From assembly GCF_024648885.1 (NCBI RefSeq), contig NZ_JANBBF010000011.1:310001-374000 (forward strand): a DNA stretch of 64,000 nt. Reading direction: 5' to 3'. Made by a program: the position numbers and the translations under genes. The stretch is from Prauserella salsuginis. GTDB lineage: Bacteria; Actinomycetota; Actinomycetes; Mycobacteriales; Pseudonocardiaceae. Shown here one piece after another: positions 1 through 9,293 of the stretch (position 1 is the stretch's first letter; each line of letters opens with the position of its first letter). The notes under the pieces are model-generated. The model was not told where the DNA came from. It worked only from the letters and a program-made list of their open reading frames with translations, and ran no database searches.

Positions 1-30
1 TCCGGTTTCAACCAGCCGGGGAACGACAGC

Positions 31-558
31 ATGCTCGCCGATGTCGAGGAAACCACTCCCGAACCCGACCGCTGGCACGCCGGACTGGACATCGGCCTGC
101 TCGTGCTGCGGCTGGGGCTCGCCATGGTGATGGGCGCGCACGGTCTGCAGAAGCTGTTCGGCTTGTTCGACGGCCCCGGCATCGGCGGCTTCGCGGACGC
201 GCTGTCCGGCATGGGCTACACGGGTCAGACGACGCTGCTGTCCTGGATCACCGCTCTGGCGGAGACAGGCGGCGCACTGCTGCTGGCGATCGGCCTGTTC
301 ACGCCGCTGGGCGCGGCCGCGATCCTCGGCGTCACGATCAACATCGTCATCACGAAGTTCCAGGGCGGCGCCGGTTACTTCGAGACCGAGCTCGAACTCC
401 TGGTCGGGGTCGCGGCACTGACCCTGTTGTTCACCGGCGCAGGCCGGATCGCCGTCGACAAGAACACGCCGTGGCGCCGCAAGCCCGGTGCGTTCGGCCT
501 GTTCGGACTGCTCCTCGCCGTGGCCGCATCCATTGTGGTCATCGTGATGTTCCGCTGA
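31..558 (+). CDS. DoxX family membrane protein
   Basis: The 175-residue product is a small integral membrane protein of the DoxX family. It has a hydrophilic N-terminus (about 22 residues) followed by four or five hydrophobic segments (roughly residues 24-44, 75-100, 100-125, 125-142, 155-174). The segment with MGAHGLQKLFG followed by a GIGGFADALSGMG stretch is typical of DoxX. Family members are linked to quinone or thiol redox systems, but a specific role cannot be read here. A GGGGA stretch lies 8 nt before the ATG, so this start is plausible. However, the frame is open to the left window edge, so the gene could begin upstream. The last segment ends almost at the stop, so the C-terminus is complete. 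Confidence 0.8.
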   Translation: MLADVEETTPEPDRWHAGLDIGLLVLRLGLAMVMGAHGLQKLFGLFDGPGIGGFADALSGMGYTGQTTLLSWITALAETGGALLLAIGLFTPLGAAAILGVTINIVITKFQGGAGYFETELELLVGVAALTLLFTGAGRIAVDKNTPWRRKPGAFGLFGLLLAVAASIVVIVMFR

Positions 559-685
559 GCCACGCCGCCACCGTCCTGCCCGGGCCGGGCGGACGCGTCG
601 GTGATCGGCCTCGCCGCGCGTGATTCCACGCTGGCGCCCTGGCCGATCGGCGAGCCGCGCGCCGGTCCCGTGCATCCGTGGAACG

Positions 686-727
686 CAAAAAACGGCGCCG
701 CGCCCTCCGTGAGGGTGCGGCGCCGTT
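686..727 (-). terminator. Rho-independent terminator after ilvD
   Basis: Read on the minus strand, an 11-bp perfect arm AACGGCGCCGC (717-727 with 691-701) is extended inward by a second pairing block (702-707 with 711-716). It is followed by a run of six T. It lies 30 nt past the ilvD stop codon and is one of the few terminators in this window with a clear U-tract. Confidence 0.85.
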
Positions 728-756
728 CGTCTGTTGTGGATCTCGTCTGTTGTGGA

Positions 757-2601
757 TCACGCGTTGAGGTCGCGCACCGCTCCGCGGTCGGCCGAGGTCG
801 CCATCTTGGCGTAGGCCCGCAGCGCGGTGGTCACCGGACGCTGCCGCTCGGCCGGCTGCCACGGCCGCTCGCTCGCGTCCATCTTGGCCCGTCGCTCGGC
901 CAGGACCTCGTCGTCGACGAGCAGCTCGAGGGAGCGCTCGTGGACGTCGATGCGGATCGGGTCGCCGTCCTCGACCAGGCCGATCATGCCGCCGTCGGCG
1001 GCCTCGGGGGAGATGTGGCCGACCGAGATGCCCGACGAGCCGCCCGAGAAGCGCCCGTCGGTGATCAGCGCGCATACCTTGCCGAGACCCGCGCCCTTGA
1101 GGAACGCGGTCGGGTGCAGCATCTCCTGCATGCCGGGGCCACCGGACGGCCCTTCGTAGCGGACGACGATCACGTCGCCGGGCTGCACCTGCTTGCCGAG
1201 GATCGCCGAGACGGCCTCCTCCTGACTCTCCACGACCCGGGCGGGGCCTTCGAAGTGCCACAGCTCCTCGTCGATACCCGCGGACTTGATGACCGCGCCG
1301 TTCTCGGCCAGGTTGCCGCGCAGCACGGCCAGGCCGCCGTCGACGGAGTAGGCGTGCTCGACGTCGCGGATGCAGCCGCCCGCGGCGTCGGTGTCCAACG
1401 ACGACCACCGGTTCTCGGTCGAGAATGCCTGTGTGGTGCGCACCCCGCCCGGTGCGGCGTGGAATAGTTCGACGGCCTCGTCGGACGGCGACTCGGCGCG
1501 GATATCCCATGTGGACAACCACTGTTCCATCGACGGCGAGTGCACCGACGCGACGCCGGTGTTGAGCAGTCCGCCGCGGTACAGCTCGCCGAGGATGGCG
1601 GGGATTCCGCCTGCCCGGTGCACGTCCTCCATGTGGTAGTCCGAGTTGGGTGCCACTTTGGACAGGCAGGGCACCGACCGGCCGATCCGGTCGATGTCGC
1701 CGATCGTGAAGTCGATCTCGCCCTCCTCGGCGGCGGCGAGGACGTGCAGCACCGTGTTCGTCGAGCCGCCCATCGCCATGTCGAGCGCCATGGCGTTCTC
1801 GAACGCCTCCTTCGACGCGATGCTGCGGGGCAGGGCGGATTCGTCGTCCTCGCCGTACCAGCGCTTGGCCAGTTCGACGACGGTGCGGCCCGCGTTCTCG
1901 AACAGGGCGCGGCGTGCGGCGTGCGTGGCGAGCGTCGAACCGTTGCCCGGCAGCGACAGTCCGAGCGCCTCGGTGAGGCAGTTCATCGAGTTCGCGGTGA
2001 ACATGCCCGAACACGAGCCGCAGGTCGGGCAGGCGGACCGCTCGACCTCGGACAGCCCCTCCTCGTCGACCGCGTCGTTCGCCGATGCCGAGATCGTCGT
2101 GATCAGATCGCTGGACGGGTGTGCGACGCCGTCCACGACGACCGCCTTGCCGGCCTCCATCGGACCGCCGGAGACGAACACCGTCGGCACGTTCAGGCGC
2201 ATCGCGGCGTTGAGCATCCCGGGCGTGATCTTGTCGCAGTTGGAGATGCACACGAGCGCATCGGCCTGGTGCGCGTTGACCATGTACTCCACGGAGTCGG
2301 AGATGATCTCGCGCGAGGGCAGCGAGTAGAGCATGCCCGAGTGGCCCATGGCGATGCCGTCGTCGACGGCGATCGTGTGGAATTCGCGCGCTACACCGCC
2401 CGCCTCGCCGACCGCCTTCGCGACGATCTCGCCGAGATCCTTGAGGTGGACGTGGCCGGGGACGAACTGCGTGTACGAGTTGGCGATCGCGACGATCGGC
2501 TTGCCGAAGTCGTTGTCGGTCATCCCGGTCGCTCGCCACAGGGAACGCGCCCCGGCGGCGTTGCGGCCGTGGGTGGTGGTACGGGAACGCAGAGCAGGCA
2601 T
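757..2601 (-). CDS. ilvD: Dihydroxy-acid dehydratase IlvD
   Basis: The 614-residue product converts 2,3-dihydroxy-isovalerate and 2,3-dihydroxy-3-methylvalerate to the keto acids that precede valine and isoleucine. The length matches the family (about 610-620). Visible signatures are [15 protein letters not shown] around residue 130, which carries a cluster cysteine, [18 protein letters not shown] around 200, and the C-terminal GRFSGGSSG motif. It is a cytosolic iron-sulfur enzyme. It is transcribed opposite to ilvBNC and is monocistronic, with its own terminator downstream. No good Shine-Dalgarno sequence precedes the ATG at 2601, so initiation may be leaderless or weak. Confidence 0.97.
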   Translation of the reverse strand: MPALRSRTTTHGRNAAGARSLWRATGMTDNDFGKPIVAIANSYTQFVPGHVHLKDLGEIVAKAVGEAGGVAREFHTIAVDDGIAMGHSGMLYSLPSREIISDSVEYMVNAHQADALVCISNCDKITPGMLNAAMRLNVPTVFVSGGPMEAGKAVVVDGVAHPSSDLITTISASANDAVDEEGLSEVERSACPTCGSCSGMFTANSMNCLTEALGLSLPGNGSTLATHAARRALFENAGRTVVELAKRWYGEDDESALPRSIASKEAFENAMALDMAMGGSTNTVLHVLAAAEEGEIDFTIGDIDRIGRSVPCLSKVAPNSDYHMEDVHRAGGIPAILGELYRGGLLNTGVASVHSPSMEQWLSTWDIRAESPSDEAVELFHAAPGGVRTTQAFSTENRWSSLDTDAAGGCIRDVEHAYSVDGGLAVLRGNLAENGAVIKSAGIDEELWHFEGPARVVESQEEAVSAILGKQVQPGDVIVVRYEGPSGGPGMQEMLHPTAFLKGAGLGKVCALITDGRFSGGSSGISVGHISPEAADGGMIGLVEDGDPIRIDVHERSLELLVDDEVLAERRAKMDASERPWQPAERQRPVTTALRAYAKMATSADRGAVRDLNA

Positions 2602-2706
2602 GGCGCCCAGGCTACGCCCGTGGTCTCACGCCGTGGACAGGTGTCGGCCCGACATGCGCAGATCGCAGAAACGGTGTGTCCGGCATGTGGGAGCGGGACC
2701 CGACGC

Positions 2707-2834
2707 GGTGCCGGTGGAACGAGGTGCCGGTGGAACGAGGTGCTGCTGGAACGCGGTGCTGCTGGAACGCGGTGCCGGTGGAACGAGGTGCTGCTGGAAC
2801 GCGGTGCCGGTGGAACGAGGTGCTGCTGGAACGT
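2707..2834. repeat. Tandem array of eight 16-bp units
   Basis: Eight head-to-tail 16-bp units lie between ilvD and the PH-domain gene. Two variants occur: type A (GGTGCCGGTGGAACGA) and type B (GGTGCTGCTGGAACGC), in the order A A B B A B A B'. Because 16 is not a multiple of three, the array cycles through all frames and is non-coding; short ORFs read through it are artefacts. The rest of 2602-2997 shows no gene. Confidence 0.9.
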
Positions 2835-2997
2835 GACGTGGTGCCGGTGAGCGTGCCAGGAGTGCACGCCCGCTCGACGGCGGCGCCATCCGCACCAGGT
2901 GAGAACCCCGGCCGCCACGGCGACGCCGCACGGGCTCCGGGCCCGCATTGGACGAGCGATGCGGCCACGACGGCCAGTGGCGGCGCCTGAGTCGTCG

Positions 2998-3609
2998 TCA
3001 GGACGTGGCCGCCGGGCGCCCGGCCGTGTCGTCGCCGGCGGTAACGGCACGCCCGGTGTCGTCGGCGCCGGCGTCGTTCGTCGAGTTCTCGTCCGCCGAG
3101 GCGGCCTCGCTCGTCAGCGCGCCGGACGGGTCGGGGATGCGGCCGTCGGACAGCAACGACAGCACCGGCACGTGATGCAGGCGGACGTAGGGGAGCGGGA
3201 CGGGCGTGCCGTCGGTCAGCACCGCACGGATCGCGGCCTTCTCCGTGATCGACAGGCCCGAGAGTTCGTCCCAGCGCATCGAGCGGCTGCTCGTCAGGGT
3301 GCGGACGGTCAGCCCCTCCGCGGTCGCCGTCGTGCGGACGCGCACCACCCAGAGCACGACGGCCACGGGGATCAGATACAGCAGCTGCAGTCCGGGCGCG
3401 CTGAAAGCGATCGGGGTGACACCGAACAACAGGATCGGGACGGTCAGCAGGGACGCCGCCGGGACACGGAACACCGCGCGGCGCTGTTTGCGCACGACCT
3501 GTTCGTCGCGGGCCTGCTGCTCGCCGAGCGGGGCTCCGGACTGCTGCGGGGCTCCGGACTGCTGCGCGGCTCCGGACTGCTGCTGCGGGTCACCTGATTC
3601 GTCTGCCAC
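2998..3609 (-). CDS. PH-domain membrane protein, Cfp6-like
   Basis: The product (about 203 residues from the GTG at 3609) has a Gln/Ser/Gly/Pro-rich N-terminus with a repeated QQSGAP-type hexapeptide (18-bp DNA repeat near 3535-3590). Two close hydrophobic segments (PAASLLTVPILLFGV and LLYLIPVAVVLWVV) follow. Then comes a bacterial PH-like module with RTTATAEGLTVRTL and MRWDELSGLSI, ending in a disordered acidic tail. M. tuberculosis has a Cfp6/Rv3004 PH-domain protein in the same place next to ilvB1, which supports the call. The start is uncertain: an in-frame ATG lies at 3672, and the GAGGT before the GTG sits too close to be ideal. No function is established for the family. Confidence 0.75.
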   Translation of the reverse strand: MADESGDPQQQSGAAQQSGAPQQSGAPLGEQQARDEQVVRKQRRAVFRVPAASLLTVPILLFGVTPIAFSAPGLQLLYLIPVAVVLWVVRVRTTATAEGLTVRTLTSSRSMRWDELSGLSITEKAAIRAVLTDGTPVPLPYVRLHHVPVLSLLSDGRIPDPSGALTSEAASADENSTNDAGADDTGRAVTAGDDTAGRPAATS

Positions 3610-3907
3610 ACCTCGATGGTGCCACCGCCGGATGACCTCACGATATTCCGGGCTGCAGCTGCGCAGGGTCAACGGTGTCGGCAGAGGACTCCGGAGGGGC
3701 AGGACGACCCGGCAGGACGAGCCCGTCCGGGCGGGCCGGCAGGACGGGGCGGCAGAGCAGGAGCGGCTGGGCCGTCCGGGCGGGTCTGTGGGCGACTGCG
3801 GCGGTGGTGTTCCCGTCGTGGTGCTGCCGGACGGCGTCCGTCCGGTTGCCCCGGGTGTCCGCTGATTGGATCAGCGTTCCAGTATTCGGAATCACTATCC
3901 CGCAGAG

Positions 3908-3937
3908 TTGACACTCGCATCGTGATCGGACTACCGT
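3908..3937 (+). promoter_or_regulatory. Predicted promoter of the ilvB leader
   Basis: A perfect -35 TTGACA (3908-3913) is followed, after an 18-nt spacer, by the -10 box TACCGT (3932-3937). Exactly seven bases separate the -10 box from the GTG at 3945, so transcription should start at or within a base of that codon and the transcript would be leaderless. The upstream stretch 3610-3907 holds no recognisable gene, only CGGCAGGACG-type short repeats near 3700-3750. Confidence 0.75.
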
Positions 3938-3944
3938 CACCGCT

Positions 3945-4004
3945 GTGACACCGCAGACGATTCTCGTACTTCCCAAGCGCGTTGACGCCGAGAGCGACGC
4001 TTAG
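3945..4004 (+). CDS. ilvB leader peptide (attenuator peptide)
   Basis: This 19-codon ORF starts with GTG and reads MTPQTILVLPKRVDAESDA. It contains consecutive Ile-Leu-Val-Leu codons (ATT CTC GTA CTT), covering all three branched-chain amino acids made by the downstream operon. It starts seven bases after a good -10 box, so it is probably translated from a leaderless transcript. Its distal codons (AAG CGC GTT GAC) form the 5' arm of an RNA hairpin. The peptide is inferred to act in cis by ribosome stalling rather than as a functional protein. Leaderless leader peptides at ilvB are known in Corynebacterium, and the ILVLxKRV pattern resembles streptomycete ilvB leaders (from memory). Confidence 0.85.
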   Translation: MTPQTILVLPKRVDAESDA

Positions 4005-4066
4005 GAAGCCGCCTCTGCATCAACGCGCGACCCTCGTACGGCCACCCCGGTCGGCGGGGGTTTTTT
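3977..4066 (+). promoter_or_regulatory. ilvBNC transcription attenuator
   Basis: The arm GCGCGTTGA (3977-3985), inside the leader peptide, is perfectly complementary to TCAACGCGC (4020-4028) and gives a pause-type hairpin. Further on, CCCCG (4045-4049) pairs with CGGGG (4055-4059) directly before six T (4061-4066), an intrinsic terminator. CGACC (4028-4032) can pair with GGTCG (4049-4053), which would break the terminator and could act as antiterminator. The layout predicts read-through when Ile, Leu or Val is scarce. The hairpins are seen; the switching is inferred. Confidence 0.8.
4045..4066 (+). terminator. Attenuator terminator before ilvB
   Basis: A five-bp G+C stem with a GGTCG-type loop is followed by G and six consecutive T. 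It sits about 345 nt before the ilvB start codon, within the transcribed leader. Confidence 0.8.
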
Positions 4067-4210
4067 GATGTCGGGGTTGTGCTGTCACGGAACCGATCGG
4101 GTGACACCGGGTGAGGTCACGACGACTCACCGCCGCACGACGACCACCGTGGAGATCACCATCGCGGCGATCGCCGAACGGCGACCACCACGGCGGCAAC
4201 CATCACAAAC

Positions 4211-4270
4211 AGGCACAAGAACAACAGGCACAAGAACAACAGGCACAAGAACAACAGGCACAAGAACAAC
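4211..4270 (+). repeat. Four 15-bp repeats in the A/C-rich ilvB leader
   Basis: Four exact copies of AGGCACAAGAACAAC lie between the attenuator terminator and ilvB. The surrounding 4190-4400 segment is A/C-rich and very poor in T, and so probably unstructured as RNA. The two frames open across it (a Thr-rich one and a Gln-Ala-Glu repeat one) look like by-products of the composition rather than genes. No other feature is seen in 4067-4411. Confidence 0.8.
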
Positions 4271-4411
4271 CCCGCCCACGACAGGAATCACCACAACAGG
4301 CACAGACGACCGGCACACGACAACTCGACCCGAGAACCGACCCGAGAAGCCGACGAGCCAGCAGGATCGACTCAGCACGCTCGAGAGCACCAGGACACGA
4401 GGCAGAAATCG

Positions 4412-6358
4412 ATGACTAGCGCGACCTCGCGATCGGAATCCGGCTCGGCCGGAGACACCGGAGCCACGGACGCCTCCGAGGCGTCCCGCAAGTCCTCCCA
4501 GCCGAACGGACCCCGTCCGAAGCCCACCCCGCCCGCGGGCACGCCCGTCCGCGTCACCGGCGCCCAGTCGCTCGTACGGGCGCTCGAGGCGGTCGGCTCC
4601 GAGGTCGTCTTCGGCATTCCGGGTGGCACGATTCTGCCCGCCTACGACCCGCTTCTCGACTCGACGAAGGTTCGCCACGTGCTCGTGCGGCACGAACAGG
4701 CCGCAGGCCACGCCGCAACGGGGTACGCCCAGGCCACCGGCAAGGTCGGCGTGTGCATGGCGACCTCCGGTCCCGGCGCCACCAACCTGGTCACCCCGCT
4801 GGCCGACGCCAACATGGACTCGGTGCCGCTGGTGGCGATCACCGGGCAGCAGACGCGCGCACTCATCGGCACGGACGCGTTCCAGGAAGCCGACATCTGC
4901 GGCATCACGATGCCGATCACCAAGCACAACTTCCTCGTCACCGACCCGGCCGACATCCCGCGGGTCATCGCGGAGGCGTTCCATCTCGCCGCCACGGGCC
5001 GTCCCGGACCGGTGCTGGTCGACATCCCCAAGGACGTGCTGCAGGAGACGACATCGTTCGCGTGGCCGCCGGAGATGACGCTGCCCGGCTACCGGCCCAC
5101 CCTGCGCCCGCACGGCAAGCAGGTGCGTGAGGCGGCGCGGTTGATCTCGCAGTCGCGCAGGCCGGTGCTGTACGTCGGCGGCGGCGTGCTCAAGGCCGAG
5201 GCGTCGGAGGAGCTGGCCGAGCTGGCCGAGCTGACCGGTATCCCCGTCGCGACGACACTGATGGCGCGCGGCGCGTTCCCCGATTCGCACGACCACCACG
5301 TGGGCATGCCCGGCATGCACGGCAGCGTGTCCGCCGTCGCCGCCATGCAGCGTGCGGATCTGCTGTTGGCGCTCGGCGCGCGGTTCGACGACCGGGTCAC
5401 CGGCAGGCTCGACTCGTTCGCGCCCGAGGCCACCGTCGTGCACGCCGACATCGATCCGGCCGAGATCTCCAAGAACCGCAAGGCCGACGTGCCGATCGTG
5501 GGCGACTGCAAGGAGATCCTCCGTGAGCTCATCGAAGCCGTGAAGTTCGAGCACGACCGCGGTGACCGTCCCGACCTGACCGCATGGTGGACGCAGATCA
5601 ACTCGTGGCGTGACACGTTCCCCGCCGGGTACGAGTGGCCCGACGACGGCGCGCTCGCGCCGCAGTACGTCATCGAGCGCATCGGCGCGCTCGTCGGGCC
5701 GGACGCCTACTACGCGGCGGGCGTCGGCCAGCACCAGATGTGGGCGGCGCAGTTCATCAAGTACGACAACCCGCGCAGCTGGATCAACTCGGGCGGGCTC
5801 GGCACGATGGGCTTCGCCGTGCCCGCGGCGATGGGCGCGCAGTTCGCGCACCCCGGGGCCCAGGTGTGGGCCATCGACGGCGACGGCTGCTTCCAGATGA
5901 CCAACCAGGAACTGGCCACCTGTGCGCTCGAAGGGGCTCCGATCAAGGTCGCCGTGATCAACAACGGCAACCTGGGCATGGTGCGGCAGTGGCAGAATCT
6001 CTTCTACGCCGAGCGCTACTCCAACACCGACCTCGGCACGCACAAGCACCGCATCCCGGACTTCGCGCTCCTCGCCGAGTCGCTCGGCTGTGCGGGCCTG
6101 CGGTGTGAGACGGCCGACGAGGTAGACGACGTCATCAAGCAGGCGATGGCGATCGACGACCGCCCTGTCGTGATCGACTTCGTCGTCGGCAAGGATGCTC
6201 AGGTGTGGCCGATGGTCGGCCCCGGCGCCAGCAACGACGAGGTGATGGCGGCCCGCGGCATCCGGCCGCTGTTCGACGACGACGATGTCGCCGACGGACC
6301 CGCATCCGGTGGGGTCGTCGCCGACAGGGCCGTCACCGACGTGCGAGGGGAGCAGTAA
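4412..6358 (+). CDS. ilvB: Acetolactate synthase large subunit IlvB
   Basis: This 648-residue ThDP- and FAD-dependent enzyme makes acetolactate and acetohydroxybutyrate, the first common step of valine/leucine and isoleucine synthesis. The first 45 residues are Ser/Thr/Pro-rich and disordered, as in other actinobacterial IlvB. Then come the PYR domain with the catalytic Glu ([11 protein letters not shown]95), the central FAD-binding domain (about 220-390) and the PP domain with the ThDP motif GDGCF...NNGN starting near residue 489. A GAGG lies 9 nt before the ATG. It is followed after 5 nt by ilvN, its regulatory subunit, and then ilvC. The attenuator upstream probably controls all three. Confidence 0.98.
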   Translation: MTSATSRSESGSAGDTGATDASEASRKSSQPNGPRPKPTPPAGTPVRVTGAQSLVRALEAVGSEVVFGIPGGTILPAYDPLLDSTKVRHVLVRHEQAAGHAATGYAQATGKVGVCMATSGPGATNLVTPLADANMDSVPLVAITGQQTRALIGTDAFQEADICGITMPITKHNFLVTDPADIPRVIAEAFHLAATGRPGPVLVDIPKDVLQETTSFAWPPEMTLPGYRPTLRPHGKQVREAARLISQSRRPVLYVGGGVLKAEASEELAELAELTGIPVATTLMARGAFPDSHDHHVGMPGMHGSVSAVAAMQRADLLLALGARFDDRVTGRLDSFAPEATVVHADIDPAEISKNRKADVPIVGDCKEILRELIEAVKFEHDRGDRPDLTAWWTQINSWRDTFPAGYEWPDDGALAPQYVIERIGALVGPDAYYAAGVGQHQMWAAQFIKYDNPRSWINSGGLGTMGFAVPAAMGAQFAHPGAQVWAIDGDGCFQMTNQELATCALEGAPIKVAVINNGNLGMVRQWQNLFYAERYSNTDLGTHKHRIPDFALLAESLGCAGLRCETADEVDDVIKQAMAIDDRPVVIDFVVGKDAQVWPMVGPGASNDEVMAARGIRPLFDDDDVADGPASGGVVADRAVTDVRGEQ

Positions 6359-6363
6359 GACTG

Positions 6364-6870
6364 ATGAGCATGCACACGCTGAGCGTCCTGGTGGAGAACG
6401 TCCCCGGCGTGCTCGCCCGTGTCTCCGGACTGTTCTCCCGCCGGGGTTTCAACATCGAGTCCCTCGCCGTCGGGCCCACGGAGAACCCCGAGGTGTCCCG
6501 GATGACGATCGTCGTCGCCGTCGAGGAGCAACCCCTCGAACAGGTGACCAAGCAGCTCAACAAGCTCGTGAACGTCATCAAGATCGTGGAACTCGACCCG
6601 GACAGCTCCGTGCAGCGCGACCTGCTGCTGGTGAAGGTGCGGGCCGATGCCACCGTGCGCAGTCAGGTCCTCGAAACCGTGGAGATGTTCCGCGCGAAGG
6701 TGGTCGACGTCTCGCCGGAGGCGGTCACCGTCGAGGCCACCGGCACGCACGACAAACTGAACGCGCTCATGCGCATGCTGGAACCGTACGGTGTGCGCGA
6801 GCTCGTGAAATCCGGCATGGTCGCGCTCGGCCGGGGTGCCCGGTCGATCACCGCGAACTCAACCCGATAG
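6364..6870 (+). CDS. ilvN: Acetolactate synthase small subunit IlvN
   Basis: The 168-residue regulatory subunit binds IlvB and confers valine feedback control. An N-terminal ACT domain (HTLSVLVENVPGVLARV, then GFNIESLAVG) occupies about residues 4-80, followed by the conserved C-terminal domain (VSPEAVTVEATG). Length equals the M. tuberculosis protein. The start ATG lies 5 nt after the ilvB stop, with GGGGAG about 11 nt upstream. A second ATG two codons further in is possible. Confidence 0.97.
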   Translation: MSMHTLSVLVENVPGVLARVSGLFSRRGFNIESLAVGPTENPEVSRMTIVVAVEEQPLEQVTKQLNKLVNVIKIVELDPDSSVQRDLLLVKVRADATVRSQVLETVEMFRAKVVDVSPEAVTVEATGTHDKLNALMRMLEPYGVRELVKSGMVALGRGARSITANSTR

Positions 6871-7977
<1,107 letters not shown>

Positions 7978-8007
7978 TTCATTCGATAGGTCCGTTTTCC
8001 GCCGCAG

Positions 8008-8039
8008 ACCCCCAGGACGTGATTCCACGTCTTGGGGGT
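8008..8039 (+). terminator. Terminator of ilvBNC
   Basis: ACCCCCAGGACGTG (8008-8021) pairs with CACGTCTTGGGGGT (8026-8039) around a four-base loop, with one G-U pair. A short T-containing tail follows. It lies 30 nt after the ilvC stop. Confidence 0.85.
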
Positions 8040-8069
8040 TTGTGCTGCTCAGGGCTACCGTGCGGGGTA

Positions 8070-8582
8070 ATGACCGACGGCGTTGACCCTGGCACGCCCT
8101 CGGCCGGGGGCCCGGGTGGGACCGCCGGCCCGGCCCGTGCCCAGCAGGCGAAGCAGGATGTGTCGGCCGCACTGGACCTGGGGTCCGCCGCGTGGACGCG
8201 GCTGCGGGACGAGGCGGGCATCGCGCGCGGGCCGGTCGAGTACGCGTTCGTGCGCCACACCGACGGCGTGACGTACGTCGTCCTGCGGTCCGTTCCCGGC
8301 GGCGAGGGGCACTCCGGCGAGGGGCACTCCGGCGAAGGGAACGCGGGCGACGGGCACGGCGGCGGCGGGCACCACGGCGCGGGGCAGCACGGCGGCGCGG
8401 AGCAGCACGGCGACCGGCACGGCGGCGGCATGGGGCACGACGGTGGCGGACAGGACGGCAGGAGGGCGGCCGGAGACGGGCACGCCTCCCACGGGCAGGC
8501 CGTGCTCGTGTTCACCCCGTCGGAATGGGATGCGTTCCTCGCGGGGGTGCGCGACGGCGAGTTCGACCGCCCACCGGAGTGA
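8070..8582 (+). CDS. DUF397-like small protein with Gly/His-rich insert
   Basis: The 170-residue product has an N-terminal part with LGSAAWTRLRDE and VEYAFVRHTDGVTYVVLR, and a C-terminal VLVFTPSEWDAFLAGVRDGEFD that strongly resembles the end of DUF397 proteins of actinomycetes. Between them (about residues 75-140) lies a low-complexity insert dominated by Gly, His, Glu and Asp, with repeated GEGHS units. DUF397 proteins often accompany XRE-type regulators, but none is adjacent here. TACCGT (8056-8061) lies 8 nt before the ATG, so the mRNA may be leaderless. Family assignment is by eye; the insert could bind metal, which is speculation. Confidence 0.65.
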   Translation: MTDGVDPGTPSAGGPGGTAGPARAQQAKQDVSAALDLGSAAWTRLRDEAGIARGPVEYAFVRHTDGVTYVVLRSVPGGEGHSGEGHSGEGNAGDGHGGGGHHGAGQHGGAEQHGDRHGGGMGHDGGGQDGRRAAGDGHASHGQAVLVFTPSEWDAFLAGVRDGEFDRPPE

Positions 8583-9293
8583 TCGGCGCCGAACCCCCGT
8601 GCGCCGCGGCCGAAACCGGTGGGTACGTCGAACGGTCCGCTGCACAGCTCGCCTCGCCGACCCGCTCGTCTCGCCCGATCCGGCCGCGCTGTCCGACCCG
8701 GTCGCGCCGTCCGACCCGGGCGGCGCGGAAGTTTCGCACCGCCTTCTGCGAGACGGTGACCGGCCCCGTTACGGCCGTGCGACCGACGCCGCGGCCTTCC
8801 GCTCCCGCGTCTCGGAACGATCACGGTGACGACGCGGTGAGACAACGGAGAAAGCCCGGATCGCACGAGCTTCGGGTCGTCGAATTCGAGTGGCCGACTC
8901 GCTCCGCGCCGATTCGAGCGACGGGATCCCGCATGGTGACCTGACGAACGAAGTTCTCGTTCGGCCGTCGTGACCAGGGACAACGCGGAGAGAATTGTCC
9001 TCGATGGCGCTGATTTGCCGTCCGAGCATTGCGTCTGCGTTAACTCGGGCGGATAGACTCCTTCCGATCGAGGGCACAGTGACGTGACCTCGACCACGTC
9101 GACGATCGCCCCGGCTGGCGAGCAGCACCGGGCAGGTCCGTCGGCGAGTGCGGGGCAGGCGCAGGTCGTGACACGCAGTCCGCAGCGGAGCCGAGGCGCA
9201 CCGCCCGCCGCTCCGGCCTGCGGTACGTGACACCGCGAGAGCGGGCGTGCCTGCCGCACAAGACCAGTGAGTCGAGCTACGGAAAGGCGCAAC
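8583..9293. other. Non-coding stretch before serA
   Basis: I see no gene in these 711 bases. They contain a repeated TCCGACCCGG (near 8690-8720), a 7-bp hairpin CGAACGA/TCGTTCG (8945-8963), an inverted GGACAA/TTGTCC (8978-9000) and a possible -10 TAGACT (9054-9059) that could belong to serA. Long frames crossing it are shadows with poor codon logic. Confidence 0.5.

Noticed and set aside
539-2539. A 666-residue open frame on the minus strand overlapping ilvD
   Set aside because: It is a shifted-frame shadow of ilvD, with Arg-rich low-complexity translation and no family motifs. Similar long shadows occur over ilvB (4127-6049), the protease (12362-14641), the PucR gene (53203-55242) and pyc.
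2707-2834. CRISPR array
   Set aside because: Units are contiguous without spacers and no cas gene is present. The same holds for the arrays at 15793, 42114, 43701 and 48222.
2612-2968. Small repeat proteins read through the 16-bp array
   Set aside because: The 16-bp period shifts the frame each unit, so the apparent protein repeats are only the DNA repeat read in three frames.
4065-4419. A Thr-rich and a Gln/Ala/Glu-repeat frame upstream of ilvB
   Set aside because: They arise from the A/C-rich composition and the 15-bp repeats. They lie inside the transcribed ilvB leader, one overlaps the ilvB start, and neither has a Shine-Dalgarno or family similarity.
8192-8944. A 250-residue frame overlapping the DUF397-like gene
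   Set aside because: Its translation is Arg/Ala/Gly low-complexity from the repeat DNA; the true frame shows family-like ends and a start-codon context.
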